A stretch of DNA of 64,000 bases from an uncultured Eubacteriales bacterium (GCA_949840345.1 CATKWX010000006.1:18165-82164), one strand, 5' to 3'. Shown: positions 28,258 through 39,160, numbered from the stretch's first letter. Notes: generated by a model not told the origin, from the sequence alone. Program-made: numbers and translations.

Positions 28258-28280
28258 GGGCGCAATCATGCGCTCCTACA
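28258..28280. repeat. Short hairpin repeat supplying a stop codon
   Basis: GGGCGCAATCATGCGCTCCTACA. Read on the minus strand its tail is TGTAGGAG, and the TAG is the stop codon of the 28276 gene. Confidence 0.7.
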
Positions 28281-28512
28281 GTCCTACTCTGTATTCTATG
28301 TTTTCCATATAAGGAAATAATTCTTTTACTCTTTTTAATGTTAGCATTGCAAATCTTGGGTGTGGGCTTTTTTCTTTTATTGTTAATAATTCTTGTGAAT
28401 AGCAATTTTTAGCTACTCTAGATAATTGATATCTATTATCCATATATGTGTATTGTATTTGGTATCCTTGACTTAATTCGTACCATAATCTTTCAAATGT
28501 GTATTCTTCCAT
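28276..28512 (-). CDS. Uncharacterised small protein, 78 aa
   Basis: Not recognised. A compact soluble protein (MEEYTFERLWYELSQGYQIQ at the start) rich in Tyr, with a basic central segment. GAAAGGAAA lies upstream of the ATG. It sits between ligA and ispF and ends inside a hairpin repeat. Confidence 0.65.
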   Translation of the reverse strand: MEEYTFERLWYELSQGYQIQYTYMDNRYQLSRVAKNCYSQELLTIKEKSPHPRFAMLTLKRVKELFPYMENIEYRVGL

Positions 28513-28551
28513 AAATTTTCCTTTCGTTATACAGTCTGTCTTTGTAGAACC

Positions 28552-30662
<2,111 letters not shown>

Positions 30663-30756
30663 TTATTCACCATTAATTATTCACTATTCATTCTTGCCGT
30701 TAGGCAAGCGGCGTCCCTACAGTGTTTGCAATATGTTTTGTAGGCAATTATTAATT

Positions 30757-30934
30757 ATAGAAAATATAATAAAAAATAAAATGACGAATGCAAATGGAGA
30801 AATTTTAGAAATTCTTATGCAGATTTTATGGAAAATGTTCAAGCTTGCCTTGAAAGGGTGCCATAAAATCAAATTAGAATTTCTTAAATTTTGTAATGTA
30901 GCCGAGGAATTTTATTTTTTATTATATTTTCTAT
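30757..30934 (+). repeat. Structured ~180-nt repeat, copy 1
   Basis: Perfect 26-bp terminal inverted repeats (30757-30782 and 30909-30934). Inside, further pairings GATTTTATGG/CCATAAAATC and AGAAATTCT/AGAATTTCT lead to an apical TTCAAG/CTTGAA stem. Copy 2 is at 50012-50191. Where the copies differ, both arms change together. Confidence 0.85.
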
Positions 30935-30959
30935 TTATTAATCCTATTTTATAAAATCT

Positions 30960-31562
30960 TTAATCTTTAAATAAATCTTTGCTATTTTTCAAATAATCCC
31001 AACCAGAAAAAATTGTTGCAATAGTTGAAGCAACCATAAGTGCTGTTGTTAGGATATTTACAATTAATTCTATTCCGCTTAAGTTTCCATTAATAAAATT
31101 CCCAAAAATATTAGTATTATTAATATTTATAAATGCTAAAATAATTGCTATCATCTGAGTTACTGTTTTTAACTTTCCCCAAAAGCTTGCTGCAATTACA
31201 TCTCCTTGCTTTTGTACTGCAACTAATCTATATCCTGAAACCATAAATTCACGTGCTATAACTATTATTGGAATAATAGAAGGTAATAAATTCTTTTCTA
31301 CTAATATCATCATTGCAGATAAAACTAATATCTTATCTGCCAATGGGTCTAAAAACTTTCCAAAAGTAGTAATTAAATTCCTTTTTCTTGCAATTTGACC
31401 ATCTAATTTATCTGTAATTGAAGCTATTATAAATATTAAATTCATAATCCAAAATTCAACTGGTATACAAAAAATACTTTCTTGTATGTTGAAAAACGGA
31501 ATTGCAACCATTATTGGTACTAATATAATTCTAAATATTGTAAGTTTATTTGGTAAATTCAT
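30960..31562 (-). CDS. pgsA: CDP-diacylglycerol-glycerol-3-phosphate 3-phosphatidyltransferase
   Basis: Commits CDP-diacylglycerol to phosphatidylglycerol. The CDP-alcohol phosphatidyltransferase motif DKLDGQIAR...GKFLDPLADK is complete (DxxDGxxAR...GxxxDxxxD, about residues 51-75). The 200-aa protein is hydrophobic with several membrane helices. Confidence 0.93.
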   Translation of the reverse strand: MNLPNKLTIFRIILVPIMVAIPFFNIQESIFCIPVEFWIMNLIFIIASITDKLDGQIARKRNLITTFGKFLDPLADKILVLSAMMILVEKNLLPSIIPIIVIAREFMVSGYRLVAVQKQGDVIAASFWGKLKTVTQMIAIILAFININNTNIFGNFINGNLSGIELIVNILTTALMVASTIATIFSGWDYLKNSKDLFKD

Positions 31563-31586
31563 TTTTATTTATCTCCTTATAAAAAT

Positions 31587-31641
31587 GGGCACAGTGGTGT
31601 CGCAAGGTACGGGTATTCCCTTTAAACGTGCTGCCCCTACA
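31587..31641. repeat. Hairpin repeat, GGGCACAGTGGTGT family
   Basis: Outer-family copy with an altered right arm (CGTGCTGCCCCTACA), upstream of pgsA. Confidence 0.75.
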
Positions 31642-31746
31642 AAGTTAAATTTTTCTATTCCATAAATATAGGGTACAATACTATTGCACCCTATACTTTT
31701 AGCTTATTTTATTATATATTTTTAGGTTATTAATGTCAATGATATT

Positions 31747-34029
31747 TTATTTGTTTTCCTTACATAATTTTAGCTCATATTCATTTACAATTACTTTTCT
31801 TACTTTTGTAGTTTCTTCATTTTCAAAATACATATTTGTTTTGAATTCTTGTTTCTGGCTTTGCTCGAATTCGTACATTGTGTTTTTTAACAATACTGTT
31901 TCTTCTTCGTGCATTCCTTCTGGTAGTGTTTTGTTAAAATTATCGTAAAATATTATATTACTACAATATATTAATGGCATATTTTCTAATAAATTTAATT
32001 TGCATACTTTTATTTCCTTTGAATTAAGATTACTTGACTTTAATGCATCTTCTAGATTTATATAGTATTTGCAATATTCATTTTTTAGTATTTCATCTGT
32101 ATCTGATACCACATATATGCTCATATCGTATTTTGATTTTATTTTTTTGAAACTTTCATTTAAATTATTTTTTATCTCATTAATTTTATTTATGTACTCT
32201 TCTAATGTTGTATTTTTAGTTATTCCTAGAATTTTCAAAGCATCCTTCTTGTTTTCTCTATGCTTTTGATTCCCTAGATTTTTAGTTTTAGCTATGTTTT
32301 CTTGCATATTACCAAATATATCAAATTCTTGGAAGTTGTATACTTTTATGTTTTCATCCTGTTGCTTTTTTAAATTTTCTAATGAACTTTCAGCTATATC
32401 TATATTGTTTATTGTATCTATTAAGTTAGTTGTTGCTATATATACACTATCTTGTTCTACTTTAGACAACTTTATTCTTTGTTTTTTATCCATTTGAAGT
32501 GCTAAATCTTCAAAATCAAATTCATACTTAAATACCTTTTTTATTTGCTTTTTTGAATTTTTATTTTCTCCACTTCCCACTTCTAATGCTTTTTGTTCGT
32601 CTTTGTTTGCAAATTTCCAGAATTCAAAAATACTTTTTTTGTGCTTATCTATTTCTTCTATGTAAAGGCAAGCATTTTTTACCTTTAATTCTAAATTGGT
32701 AATTTTATTATTTAATGCATCTATATCCAGATTTGTATTGTTTAATTGCTTTGTTGTTTTATCTGCTATGTAGTATAAAGTTACTAAATCTTCTATTGTA
32801 TAGTATGGTTTGTCGTTTTGGTTGGTTGTTGATGTATACGGGTCGTCGGGGACGCCGACCCCTACAATATCTACAATATCATTTTTGGTATTTTTGTTTG
32901 TAGTTTTTGTAAGTGTTTTTTTGTGTTTGAAGAAGTATTTTACTTTTCCAAAAAATGTTTTTTTACATTCTAGGTATAATGCAATTTGTCTTTGTTTATC
33001 TAAATATTCATTTTCCTTTTGTTTTGCTAATTCTTTTAATTTAGTAAGCTCCTCTTGTTGCTTTTGAATTTGCTTTTTATTCTTTTCCTCTTGCTTTTGA
33101 AGTTTAATATACTCATCTTCTATAAATTTAGATAGATTATCATATTTTATTTTTGTATTATTATAGTAAAATTCTAACTCACTTTTAGAATTTATTTGTG
33201 TTTTAAATTTATAATGCATAGATAATTCCGTTTGAAGTATGAATAAGGCTTTTAGGTATTGATAAAAAGCTATTGCTTCATCTTTGGTAGATAAAGTAAT
33301 TTTATATTTACTTTTAATATTTTCGTATACATTAGTTTTACCAACTATTTGTAATGACATATTACCTTCTTTATCATATACTTCATATATATTGGTCCAA
33401 TCTTTAGTAAATAGCCATAAATAATTTTCTATATCTTTTATTTCAGATTTTTTTAAAATTGTTTCTGAATAATCGACATAGTTTACCGGTACAAATATCT
33501 GAGGTACTTTTTTTGCTTTGCTCTTGCTAAATTCTATTTGCATTTTTAAAAGTAAAAATAATTTAGCATACTCATAATCTTCACTTGGTACCATCATAAA
33601 ATATTGATTTGAGTTTTCAGAATAATATATTTGCCATTCATAACTTTTATCGTATTTTATTTCAAAAGGTATTTTTTTATCTAATTTTTTTTGTTCTTTT
33701 ACAGCATCTTCTATTTCTTCTACTGAAACTTGTTTTACCATAGAAAGAAATTTTGCGTGTCTTTCTATATCTTCTTGTGTTTTAGGGTCTAAATAAGCAA
33801 TTATAGGGGCTGCTTTTGCATATTTTTCTTCAATGTCATCTAATCTATTTTTTGGTGTAATTAATATTTGAATTTTATTAATAGGAATATATTTATACAC
33901 TATGTGTTTGTTGTCTTCTTTTATTTTTGATGTTCTAAAGTCTAATGGAGTAAATTCTTTTAAGAATTTTGGTATTTTGTTTAAGTTTAATCCTATATAT
34001 TCTAATTTTTCTTCTATTGTATCTGACAT
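31747..34029 (-). CDS. Large uncharacterised protein with coiled coils, 760 aa
   Basis: Not recognised. It begins MSDTIEEKLEYIGLNLNKIP, with AGGAGG before the ATG, 26 bp after the P-type ATPase gene, so co-transcription is likely. The first ~280 residues look globular alpha/beta. Residues about 300-360 form a long Lys/Gln/Glu coiled coil. A second helical region and a C-terminal alpha/beta part follow. There is no signal peptide or membrane helix, so it is probably cytoplasmic. A hairpin repeat is inserted in frame near the middle (32840-32866), translated as part of VGVGVPDDP, without breaking the frame. Confidence 0.8.
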   Translation of the reverse strand: MSDTIEEKLEYIGLNLNKIPKFLKEFTPLDFRTSKIKEDNKHIVYKYIPINKIQILITPKNRLDDIEEKYAKAAPIIAYLDPKTQEDIERHAKFLSMVKQVSVEEIEDAVKEQKKLDKKIPFEIKYDKSYEWQIYYSENSNQYFMMVPSEDYEYAKLFLLLKMQIEFSKSKAKKVPQIFVPVNYVDYSETILKKSEIKDIENYLWLFTKDWTNIYEVYDKEGNMSLQIVGKTNVYENIKSKYKITLSTKDEAIAFYQYLKALFILQTELSMHYKFKTQINSKSELEFYYNNTKIKYDNLSKFIEDEYIKLQKQEEKNKKQIQKQQEELTKLKELAKQKENEYLDKQRQIALYLECKKTFFGKVKYFFKHKKTLTKTTNKNTKNDIVDIVGVGVPDDPYTSTTNQNDKPYYTIEDLVTLYYIADKTTKQLNNTNLDIDALNNKITNLELKVKNACLYIEEIDKHKKSIFEFWKFANKDEQKALEVGSGENKNSKKQIKKVFKYEFDFEDLALQMDKKQRIKLSKVEQDSVYIATTNLIDTINNIDIAESSLENLKKQQDENIKVYNFQEFDIFGNMQENIAKTKNLGNQKHRENKKDALKILGITKNTTLEEYINKINEIKNNLNESFKKIKSKYDMSIYVVSDTDEILKNEYCKYYINLEDALKSSNLNSKEIKVCKLNLLENMPLIYCSNIIFYDNFNKTLPEGMHEEETVLLKNTMYEFEQSQKQEFKTNMYFENEETTKVRKVIVNEYELKLCKENK
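32840..32866. repeat. Hairpin repeat inside a coding region
   Basis: A complete GGGTCGTCGGGGACGCC-family copy, 27 bp (a multiple of three), inside the 760-aa gene. A short direct repeat (TACAATATC twice) abuts its end, which could be an insertion scar. Confidence 0.85.
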
Positions 34030-34055
34030 CTTTTCCTCCTACAAATCAATATTTC

Positions 34056-36764
34056 TTATTCATCTTTTGTTGTGTTTAATCTAAATAATTTTGCTAATTC
34101 TACTATTAAAATTGGTGCAAATACTAGAGCAACGGTTTCTACAATATGCATTGTTGGTAACATTGCTAGTCCAAATAAATTTCTTAATGCTGGAATAAAT
34201 AATATAACAAACATTAAGCTTGCAGATGCTAATGTTGCTAATATTAACATTTTGTTATTAAATATTCCTGTTTTAAATATAGATCTTTTATTATCCCTAA
34301 CATTAAATACATGAACTAATTGTGACAAAGCTAACACGCAAAATGCCATTGTTTGACCTATTTGTATTTTTGACTCTTCACTTACATTTGGTGTTGATAA
34401 ACCTAATGCAAACGCTAATAATGTGATTGTTCCTATCATAAGACCTTGATATATTATTCTTCTGGTCATTCCACCTGTAAATATGCCTTTGCCCGGCTTT
34501 ATAGGTTTCCTTTTCATAACATCTTTTGCTGCTGGGTCAACTGCTAAAGCTAGAGCTGGTAGCGAATCTGTTACTAAATTTATCCATAATATGTGTATTG
34601 GAAGTAATGGCTCTAGTCCTGTAATATCCACAATTCCAAACCATTTTGCAAGTAATGGAGTTATTAGAATTGCTACAAATAAAGTTATTATTTCACCAAC
34701 ATTGCTTGATAATAGGAATTGTATAGCTTTTAAAATATTATCGTATATTCTTCTTCCCTCTTCTACTGCTGATACTACTGTTGCGAAGTTATCGTCTGTT
34801 AATATTACATCTGCTGCCTCTTTTGCAACATCTGTTCCAACTATTCCCATAGCGCAACCTATGTCTGATGTTTTTAGTGCAGGGGCATCATTTACACCAT
34901 CGCCTGTCATTGCAACAACTTCTCCATTTGCTTGCCATGCTTTTACTATTCTTACTTTGTGTTCAGGCGATACCCTTGCATATACTGCATATTTTCTTAC
35001 GTTTTTCGTAAGCTCTTCGTCTGTCATCTTTTCTAATTCGCTACCTGATATAGCCTCTGTTTCATCCTCTAATATTCCTAAAGATTTTGCTATTGCTATA
35101 GCTGTTATTTTGTGGTCTCCTGTAATCATAACTGGTTTTATTCCAGCTTCTCTACATTTTTTTACTGCTTCTTTTGCTTCAAGTCTTGGTGGGTCTATCA
35201 TTCCAACCATACCAATATATATTAATTCTGATTCTAGTGAATTTATTTCTTCTTTAGTTGGTTTGTGGTCTAATTCTTTATAAGCCATAGCCAAAACTCT
35301 TAAAGCGTTTTTAGCCATTTGCTCATTTTCTTCACTAATACTTACTCTATATTTATCTAAATCTGTTTTTACTTCTGTGTTATACAAATATCTATTACAT
35401 CTTTTTAATAATTCGTCCACTGCACCTTTTGTATATACTATATATTTTCCATTTACATCATGTACAGTTGTCATTAATTTTCTATCTGAATCAAAAGGTA
35501 TCTCTGCAACTCTTGGCATTGCTCCATATATACTTGGGTCAAAATCTAATTTAAATCCTAAATCTATTAAAGCTGTTTCTGTTGGGTCTCCAGTAAGTTT
35601 ATTTCCTTCAGATATTTGTGTATCATTACATAGCATACTTGCATATATCAATTTTGTTAAGTCTGTGTCTTCCTTTTTTGCTAAATCTTCTGAAACATCT
35701 AATAATTTGTTATTATAGAATATTTTTTCTACTGTCATTTTATTTTGTGTTAAAGTTCCAGTTTTGTCTGAACAAATTACTGTTGCACTTCCTAAAGTTT
35801 CAACTGCTGGCAATTTCTTTACAATAGCATTCCTTTTTACCATTCTTTGAACACCAATTGCAAGAACTATTGTTGATACTGCTGGTAACCCCTCTGGTAT
35901 TGCTGCAACTGCTAAACTTACTGCTGTCATAAACATATGAATTGGCTCTTTTCCATATACTAAGCCTATTGCAAATATTATAGCACATATAATTAGGGCT
36001 GCTATTCCTAATGTTTTTCCTAATTTATCTAATTTAGTTTGTAATGGCGTTTGTGTATCTGTTGTAGAGTTTATCATTCCTGCAATTTTACCAACTTCAG
36101 TATCCATAGCAGTTTCAACAACAATTCCTTTTCCTCTACCATATGTTATTAAACTTGATGAAAATAACATATTTACTCTATCACCAATTCCAACTTCTTT
36201 TTGTTCAATTATGTTTGAATTTTTTTCAACTGGTACAGATTCTCCTGTTAATGCAGATTCTTGCACTTTTAAATTAAAACTTTCTATTAATCTTATATCT
36301 GCTGGTATTGAATCTCCTGTTTCTAATACAACAATATCTCCTGGAACAAGTTCTTTAGATGGTACAACTTGTAAACTACCATTTCTTATGACCTTAGCTG
36401 CATTACTACTTAGTTTTTGTAATGCCTCTAGTGATTTTTCTGCTTTACTTTCTTGAGCTACCCCTATAATTGCATTTACTAGAATAACTATTAAAATTAT
36501 TATTGTATCTGTAATTCCTTCTCCTTCACTTATTCCAACAATTCCAGAAACTACTGCTGAAATTATAAGTACAATTATCATAAAATCCTTAAATTGTGCT
36601 AGAAATTTTTGTAATAGACTTTTCTTTTTTCCTGCCTTTAATTCATTTAATCCATATTTTTCTCTTCTATTTGAAACTTCTTCACTACTTAAACCAGCCG
36701 TTAAATCTACTTTCAAAAATGAACTCGTTTCTTCTACTGATTTGTTAAACCAATTTTCTGCCAC
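34056..36764 (-). CDS. P-type cation-transporting ATPase (Ca2+/Mn2+ type)
   Basis: A P2-type ATPase of 902 aa. TGES in the actuator domain, phosphorylation motif CSDKTGTLTQNK, TGDHK and TGDGVNDAPA in the P domain, PEGLPA in helix 4, and about ten membrane helices. The chosen start is GTG 36764, because AAAGGAGAG lies 10 bases upstream and within the longer open frame. The leader is a yybP-ykoY riboswitch, which senses Mn2+ in characterised cases, so Mn2+ (or Ca2+) export is the likely job. Confidence 0.93.
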   Translation of the reverse strand: MAENWFNKSVEETSSFLKVDLTAGLSSEEVSNRREKYGLNELKAGKKKSLLQKFLAQFKDFMIIVLIISAVVSGIVGISEGEGITDTIIILIVILVNAIIGVAQESKAEKSLEALQKLSSNAAKVIRNGSLQVVPSKELVPGDIVVLETGDSIPADIRLIESFNLKVQESALTGESVPVEKNSNIIEQKEVGIGDRVNMLFSSSLITYGRGKGIVVETAMDTEVGKIAGMINSTTDTQTPLQTKLDKLGKTLGIAALIICAIIFAIGLVYGKEPIHMFMTAVSLAVAAIPEGLPAVSTIVLAIGVQRMVKRNAIVKKLPAVETLGSATVICSDKTGTLTQNKMTVEKIFYNNKLLDVSEDLAKKEDTDLTKLIYASMLCNDTQISEGNKLTGDPTETALIDLGFKLDFDPSIYGAMPRVAEIPFDSDRKLMTTVHDVNGKYIVYTKGAVDELLKRCNRYLYNTEVKTDLDKYRVSISEENEQMAKNALRVLAMAYKELDHKPTKEEINSLESELIYIGMVGMIDPPRLEAKEAVKKCREAGIKPVMITGDHKITAIAIAKSLGILEDETEAISGSELEKMTDEELTKNVRKYAVYARVSPEHKVRIVKAWQANGEVVAMTGDGVNDAPALKTSDIGCAMGIVGTDVAKEAADVILTDDNFATVVSAVEEGRRIYDNILKAIQFLLSSNVGEIITLFVAILITPLLAKWFGIVDITGLEPLLPIHILWINLVTDSLPALALAVDPAAKDVMKRKPIKPGKGIFTGGMTRRIIYQGLMIGTITLLAFALGLSTPNVSEESKIQIGQTMAFCVLALSQLVHVFNVRDNKRSIFKTGIFNNKMLILATLASASLMFVILFIPALRNLFGLAMLPTMHIVETVALVFAPILIVELAKLFRLNTTKDE

Positions 36765-36791
36765 TAAAAAACACTCTCCTTTATACAAAAA

Positions 36792-36923
36792 TAAGACCAT
36801 TAAAGAAACCAACCAGATGTATTCATCAAGTCTCTTTAAAAGTCTTGCTCACCATTTTAGGTCACTAACCAGAAAAATTTTTCGAGATTGTTGATTAGTA
36901 ATTTATAAGCTACTCCCTTTTAA
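36792..36923 (-). promoter_or_regulatory. yybP-ykoY (Mn2+) riboswitch with terminator
   Basis: The leader of the P-type ATPase on the minus strand contains the conserved AAAGGGAGTAGC start and GGTGAGCAAGACTTTT, the two halves of the yybP-ykoY core. Downstream AAGAC-TTTTAAAGAGAC pairs with GTTTCTTTAATGGTCTT, followed by ATTTTT: a terminator that ligand binding would prevent. The family is known to bind Mn2+ and to control P-type ATPases and TerC exporters. Confidence 0.85.
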
Positions 36924-37017
36924 ATTGTGTTTATTTTATCACTATATAAATTACTTTGCAATACCTATTTTCTTATTACATAAGGAAAATAGCCTTTTGG
37001 CTTGATATAATGCATAT

Positions 37018-37044
37018 CGTAGGAGCGCATACTTGCGCCCCTAT
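37018..37044. repeat. Short hairpin repeat
   Basis: CGTAGGAGCGCATACTTGCGCCCCTATG, i.e. GGAGCGC-ATACTT-GCGCCCC with a degenerate tail. Confidence 0.6.
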
Positions 37045-37068
37045 GTTCTAATATTCATTACTAGTATT

Positions 37069-37097
37069 TGAAAAAAGTCCTATATTATGCTATAATT
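37069..37097 (+). promoter_or_regulatory. Sigma-A type promoter
   Basis: TTGAAA, a 17-base spacer, TATAAT; drives the 46-aa peptide gene at 37144. Confidence 0.85.
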
Positions 37098-37143
37098 AAA
37101 TTATAAAATTCAAAAATTGCCAACCAAAGAAAGGATGTTAAAC

Positions 37144-37284
37144 ATGCTTGAGAGAATTCTTGATACTATAGCTCATTTTGTTTCAGACAATAGGATTTTC
37201 GTTTCAGGTGCTTCGTTATTGATAATTATCTTGTTTTTAAGCTCTACTTTTATCGATTTCATAACGAAGAACAAAAACAATTGA
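37144..37284 (+). CDS. 46-aa single-helix membrane peptide
   Basis: Starts MLERILDTIAHFVSDNRIFV, then one hydrophobic helix (about residues 21-40) and a basic end (TKNKNN). GAAAGGA lies upstream of the ATG. It has its own promoter (37069) and terminator (37303). The size and single helix resemble small membrane peptides, including type I toxins, but there is no evidence of function. Confidence 0.7.
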   Translation: MLERILDTIAHFVSDNRIFVSGASLLIIILFLSSTFIDFITKNKNN

Positions 37285-37302
37285 TCTAAGAAGGCAATTC
37301 CC

Positions 37303-37330
37303 AGCTGTTGCAATGCAACAGCTATTTTTT
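37303..37330 (+). terminator. Rho-independent terminator
   Basis: AGCTGTTGC-AAT-GCAACAGCT then ATTTTTTT, behind the 46-aa peptide gene. Confidence 0.92.
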
Positions 37331-37358
37331 TGCAAAAAACATATTTTTATGGTATAAT
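37330..37358 (+). promoter_or_regulatory. Sigma-A type promoter
   Basis: TTGCAA, a 17-base spacer, TATAAT (37353-37358); drives the 37410 gene. Confidence 0.85.
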
Positions 37359-37409
37359 AAATATGTTTAAAGTTATACCTGCCACAATTAAAGAAAGGAT
37401 GTTTTACTT

Positions 37410-37823
37410 ATGAACTTTATCTCAATGGCAATCGCAAACATTTTAAACTTTATATCAGAGCGGATTCCCGCTTTGGGAGTTACGACAAAATTTATATGTC
37501 TCTCTGTAATCGCACTTTTTGTACTTGACATCATATCTGCTCGTTGCTACAACGACTTTTTCCCAAACAGTACATCAGCCATAATGAATTGGAAACGAGA
37601 CATTAAGCTGATTGTAGTGCATATCCTTGCTGACCTTGTAGCACTCTACATTGTAACTTTTATCCTTTGTAGGATAAGTTTTACTTTTTGCTGCGGATTA
37701 CCTGTTATTGTTCCAATATCAATAACCATATCCATCATTGCAGGAACTGCAGTATTGATTACACAAGATATGTCAAGCTTCGTATGTACGTTTAGAACAC
37801 GTTATATACTTCCAATAGTGTAA
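37410..37823 (+). CDS. Small integral membrane protein, 137 aa
   Basis: Not recognised. Three to four hydrophobic helices (about 24-42, 66-88, 92-115) joined by short loops. AAAGGATG lies upstream of the ATG. Codon use is richer in ATC, CTT, CGA and CGT than in neighbours, suggesting transfer. Codon 18 is an in-frame CGG (37461-37463, SERIPAL). Straight reading gives a coherent membrane protein, while a +1 shift would stop 16 codons later. It is monocistronic. Confidence 0.7.
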   Translation: MNFISMAIANILNFISERIPALGVTTKFICLSVIALFVLDIISARCYNDFFPNSTSAIMNWKRDIKLIVVHILADLVALYIVTFILCRISFTFCCGLPVIVPISITISIIAGTAVLITQDMSSFVCTFRTRYILPIV

Positions 37824-37862
37824 CTTTATCGCAAATACGAAAAAAACTCTAGGCAGGTATTT

Positions 37863-37891
37863 GGGCACCGTAATGGTGCCCTTTCTTTTTT
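37863..37891 (+). terminator. Rho-independent terminator
   Basis: GGGCACC-GTAAT-GGTGCCC followed by TTTCTTTTTT, behind the 137-aa gene. Confidence 0.9.
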
Positions 37892-37902
37892 AACAAAAAA
37901 TA

Positions 37903-37931
37903 TTTACATTTTATGTAAAGTATGGTATAAT
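37903..37931 (+). promoter_or_regulatory. Sigma-A type promoter
   Basis: TTTACA, a 17-base spacer, TATAAT (37926-37931); drives the candidate structured RNA at 37944. Confidence 0.85.
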
Positions 37932-37943
37932 AAATTTATAAAA

Positions 37944-38058
37944 GGTTAATTCCGGTAAAGAAGTTTACCACTTAACCAAAACTCTTCTAAATCTGTTACA
38001 TAAGTTATTCCAATCATCGCTTTAGAGCTAAGGTTGATTCGAGTAAGTATTAACAGAT
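37944..38058 (+). ncRNA. Candidate structured RNA
   Basis: It starts about where the promoter at 37903 would initiate. A nested hairpin GGTTAA(TTCC)GGTAAA-GAAG-TTTACC(AC)TTAACC is followed by a long stem closed by ATCTGTTA/TAACAGAT with inner pairings around CAATCA/TGATTCG. It is followed by a five-codon frame and a terminator, so the whole transcript is about 200 nt. No known riboswitch class was recognised. Confidence 0.55.
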
Positions 38059-38081
38059 AATATTTAAACAAAGGAGGTTAT

Positions 38082-38099
38082 ATGGAAGAGGTTATATAG
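38082..38099 (+). CDS. Five-codon leader-like frame (MEEVI)
   Basis: AAAGGAGG sits at good distance before ATG GAA GAG GTT ATA TAG, and the terminator hairpin begins directly at the stop codon. Translation of such a short frame could control the terminator or mark a remnant leader peptide. Confidence 0.4.
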   Translation: MEEVI

Positions 38100-38140
38100 A
38101 AAAGGAACATTAAACTAAGTTTAAATGTTCCTTTTCTTTT
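38100..38140 (+). terminator. Rho-independent terminator
   Basis: AAAAGGAACATTAAAC-TAA-GTTTAAATGTTCCTTTT with a T-rich tail. It ends the candidate RNA unit and faces the convergent greA. Confidence 0.88.
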
Positions 38141-38166
38141 TATTTAATAAAAGGCAATATAATATA

Positions 38167-38643
38167 CTACTTCTTTATTGCTAATATTTTAAGTTGTACA
38201 ACTCCTGCTGGTACTTGTGCTTCTACTACTTGGTTTTTCTTTGCTCCAAGTAGTGCTGAACCTATTGGAGATTCATTTGAGATTTTGTTTTGCGCTAGAT
38301 CTACTTCTGTTGATCCAACTATTGTATATTCAAGTTCTTCATCGAATTCCATATCTAATATTTTTACTGTATTTCCAACTTGAACTGTTTTTGTATCTAT
38401 TTCAGATTCATCTATTACTCTTGCATATCTTAATTTGTTTTCTAATTCTGCTATCTTTGTTTCATTTGAAGCTTGTGCATTTTTTGCTTCATCATATTCA
38501 GAATTTTCAGATAAATCTCCAAAACCTAGAGCTACTTTTATTCTTTCTGATATCTCTGTTCTTTTCTCTGTTTTTAGGTATTCTAGTTCCTTTTCTAAAT
38601 TATCATATCCTTCTTGTGTTAATAAAATTTCCTTTTCTTCCAT
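38167..38643 (-). CDS. greA: Transcription elongation factor GreA
   Basis: 158 aa, full length. N-terminal coiled coil that reaches the polymerase active site ([17 protein letters not shown]..., [13 protein letters not shown] with the acidic tip) and a C-terminal FKBP-like domain ending [15 protein letters not shown]. It rescues backtracked RNA polymerase. AAAGGAGAG lies upstream of the ATG. Confidence 0.96.
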   Translation of the reverse strand: MEEKEILLTQEGYDNLEKELEYLKTEKRTEISERIKVALGFGDLSENSEYDEAKNAQASNETKIAELENKLRYARVIDESEIDTKTVQVGNTVKILDMEFDEELEYTIVGSTEVDLAQNKISNESPIGSALLGAKKNQVVEAQVPAGVVQLKILAIKK

Positions 38644-38732
38644 TTCCGAATCTCTCCTTTTGTTTTAAGTATTGTCTAATATCTTACCCCAGTATATGAT
38701 TTTTGTCAAGTAAAATGCTATAATTTTTTAAT

Positions 38733-38842
38733 TTGCTTTTTTGTAAGAATTATGGTAAACTCTTGGTAACTTAAGTTAATTTATTCTCGTGTTTACAGGA
38801 GGTCTCGAGACAGCTTAGGTTTAAAATAATTTTTGGAGGAGG
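38733..38842 (+). promoter_or_regulatory. Conserved leader of cassette 1
   Basis: Promoter TTGCTT-17-TAAACT (38733-38761), then a near-identical segment shared with 39210 and 39786. This includes the perfect palindrome GTCTCGAGAC (38802-38811) and GGAGGAGG ribosome site. The palindrome lies downstream of the promoter and is a candidate operator or RNA element. Confidence 0.8.
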
Positions 38843-38851
38843 TATTTGTTA

Positions 38852-39064
38852 GTGAATGGAACTATTTTACTTCTAATAATAGCATTCTCCCCGCTTGCTG
38901 TAATTCTCTTTTTTTACATAAAAGGGGATTACTATATGAGAAATGGGAAATCTTTTAGCAAAAAGCAAATTGAAACAATGAAGAATGTTATTTCAATATG
39001 GAGTATAATTTCTCTCATTGCAGCAGTGACTTTGGTAGTTACTGCCATCCTTACGACAGAATAA
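38852..39064 (+). CDS. Cassette 1 small membrane protein
   Basis: 70 aa from GTG 38852 (GGAGGAGG nine bases upstream). Two hydrophobic helices (about 4-23 and 48-67) with a basic loop (YYMRNGKSFSKKQ). It is a paralogue in layout, though divergent in sequence, of the 39328 and 39904 products. It contains no CGG codon; codon 32 is GGG (Gly). Confidence 0.7.
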   Translation: MNGTILLLIIAFSPLAVILFFYIKGDYYMRNGKSFSKKQIETMKNVISIWSIISLIAAVTLVVTAILTTE

Positions 39065-39089
39065 AATTTTCAGCCAACTAACAAAAAAA

Positions 39090-39129
39090 ATAAAACAGTG
39101 AACCTTTTGGGTTTGCTGTTTTATTTTTT
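39090..39129 (+). terminator. Cassette 1 terminator
   Basis: AATAAAACAG-TG-AACC-TTTT-GGGTT-TG-CTGTTTTATT with T-run. Nearly identical copies end cassettes 2 and 3. Confidence 0.92.
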
Positions 39130-39131
39130 TT

Positions 39132-39160
39132 GCGGAACGACGAGGGCGTCGTTCCCTACA
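39132..39160. repeat. Hairpin repeat, GCGGAACGACGAGGGCGTCG family
   Basis: Complete copy with CCCTACA tail between cassettes 1 and 2. Confidence 0.85.

Noticed and set aside
28071..28412. Plus-strand open frame across the ispF leader repeats
   Set aside because: It consists of translated repeat sequence and antisense to real genes; no ribosome site.
38217..38699. 160-codon plus-strand open frame over greA
   Set aside because: Leu/Phe-rich antisense shadow of greA, which is unmistakable on the minus strand.
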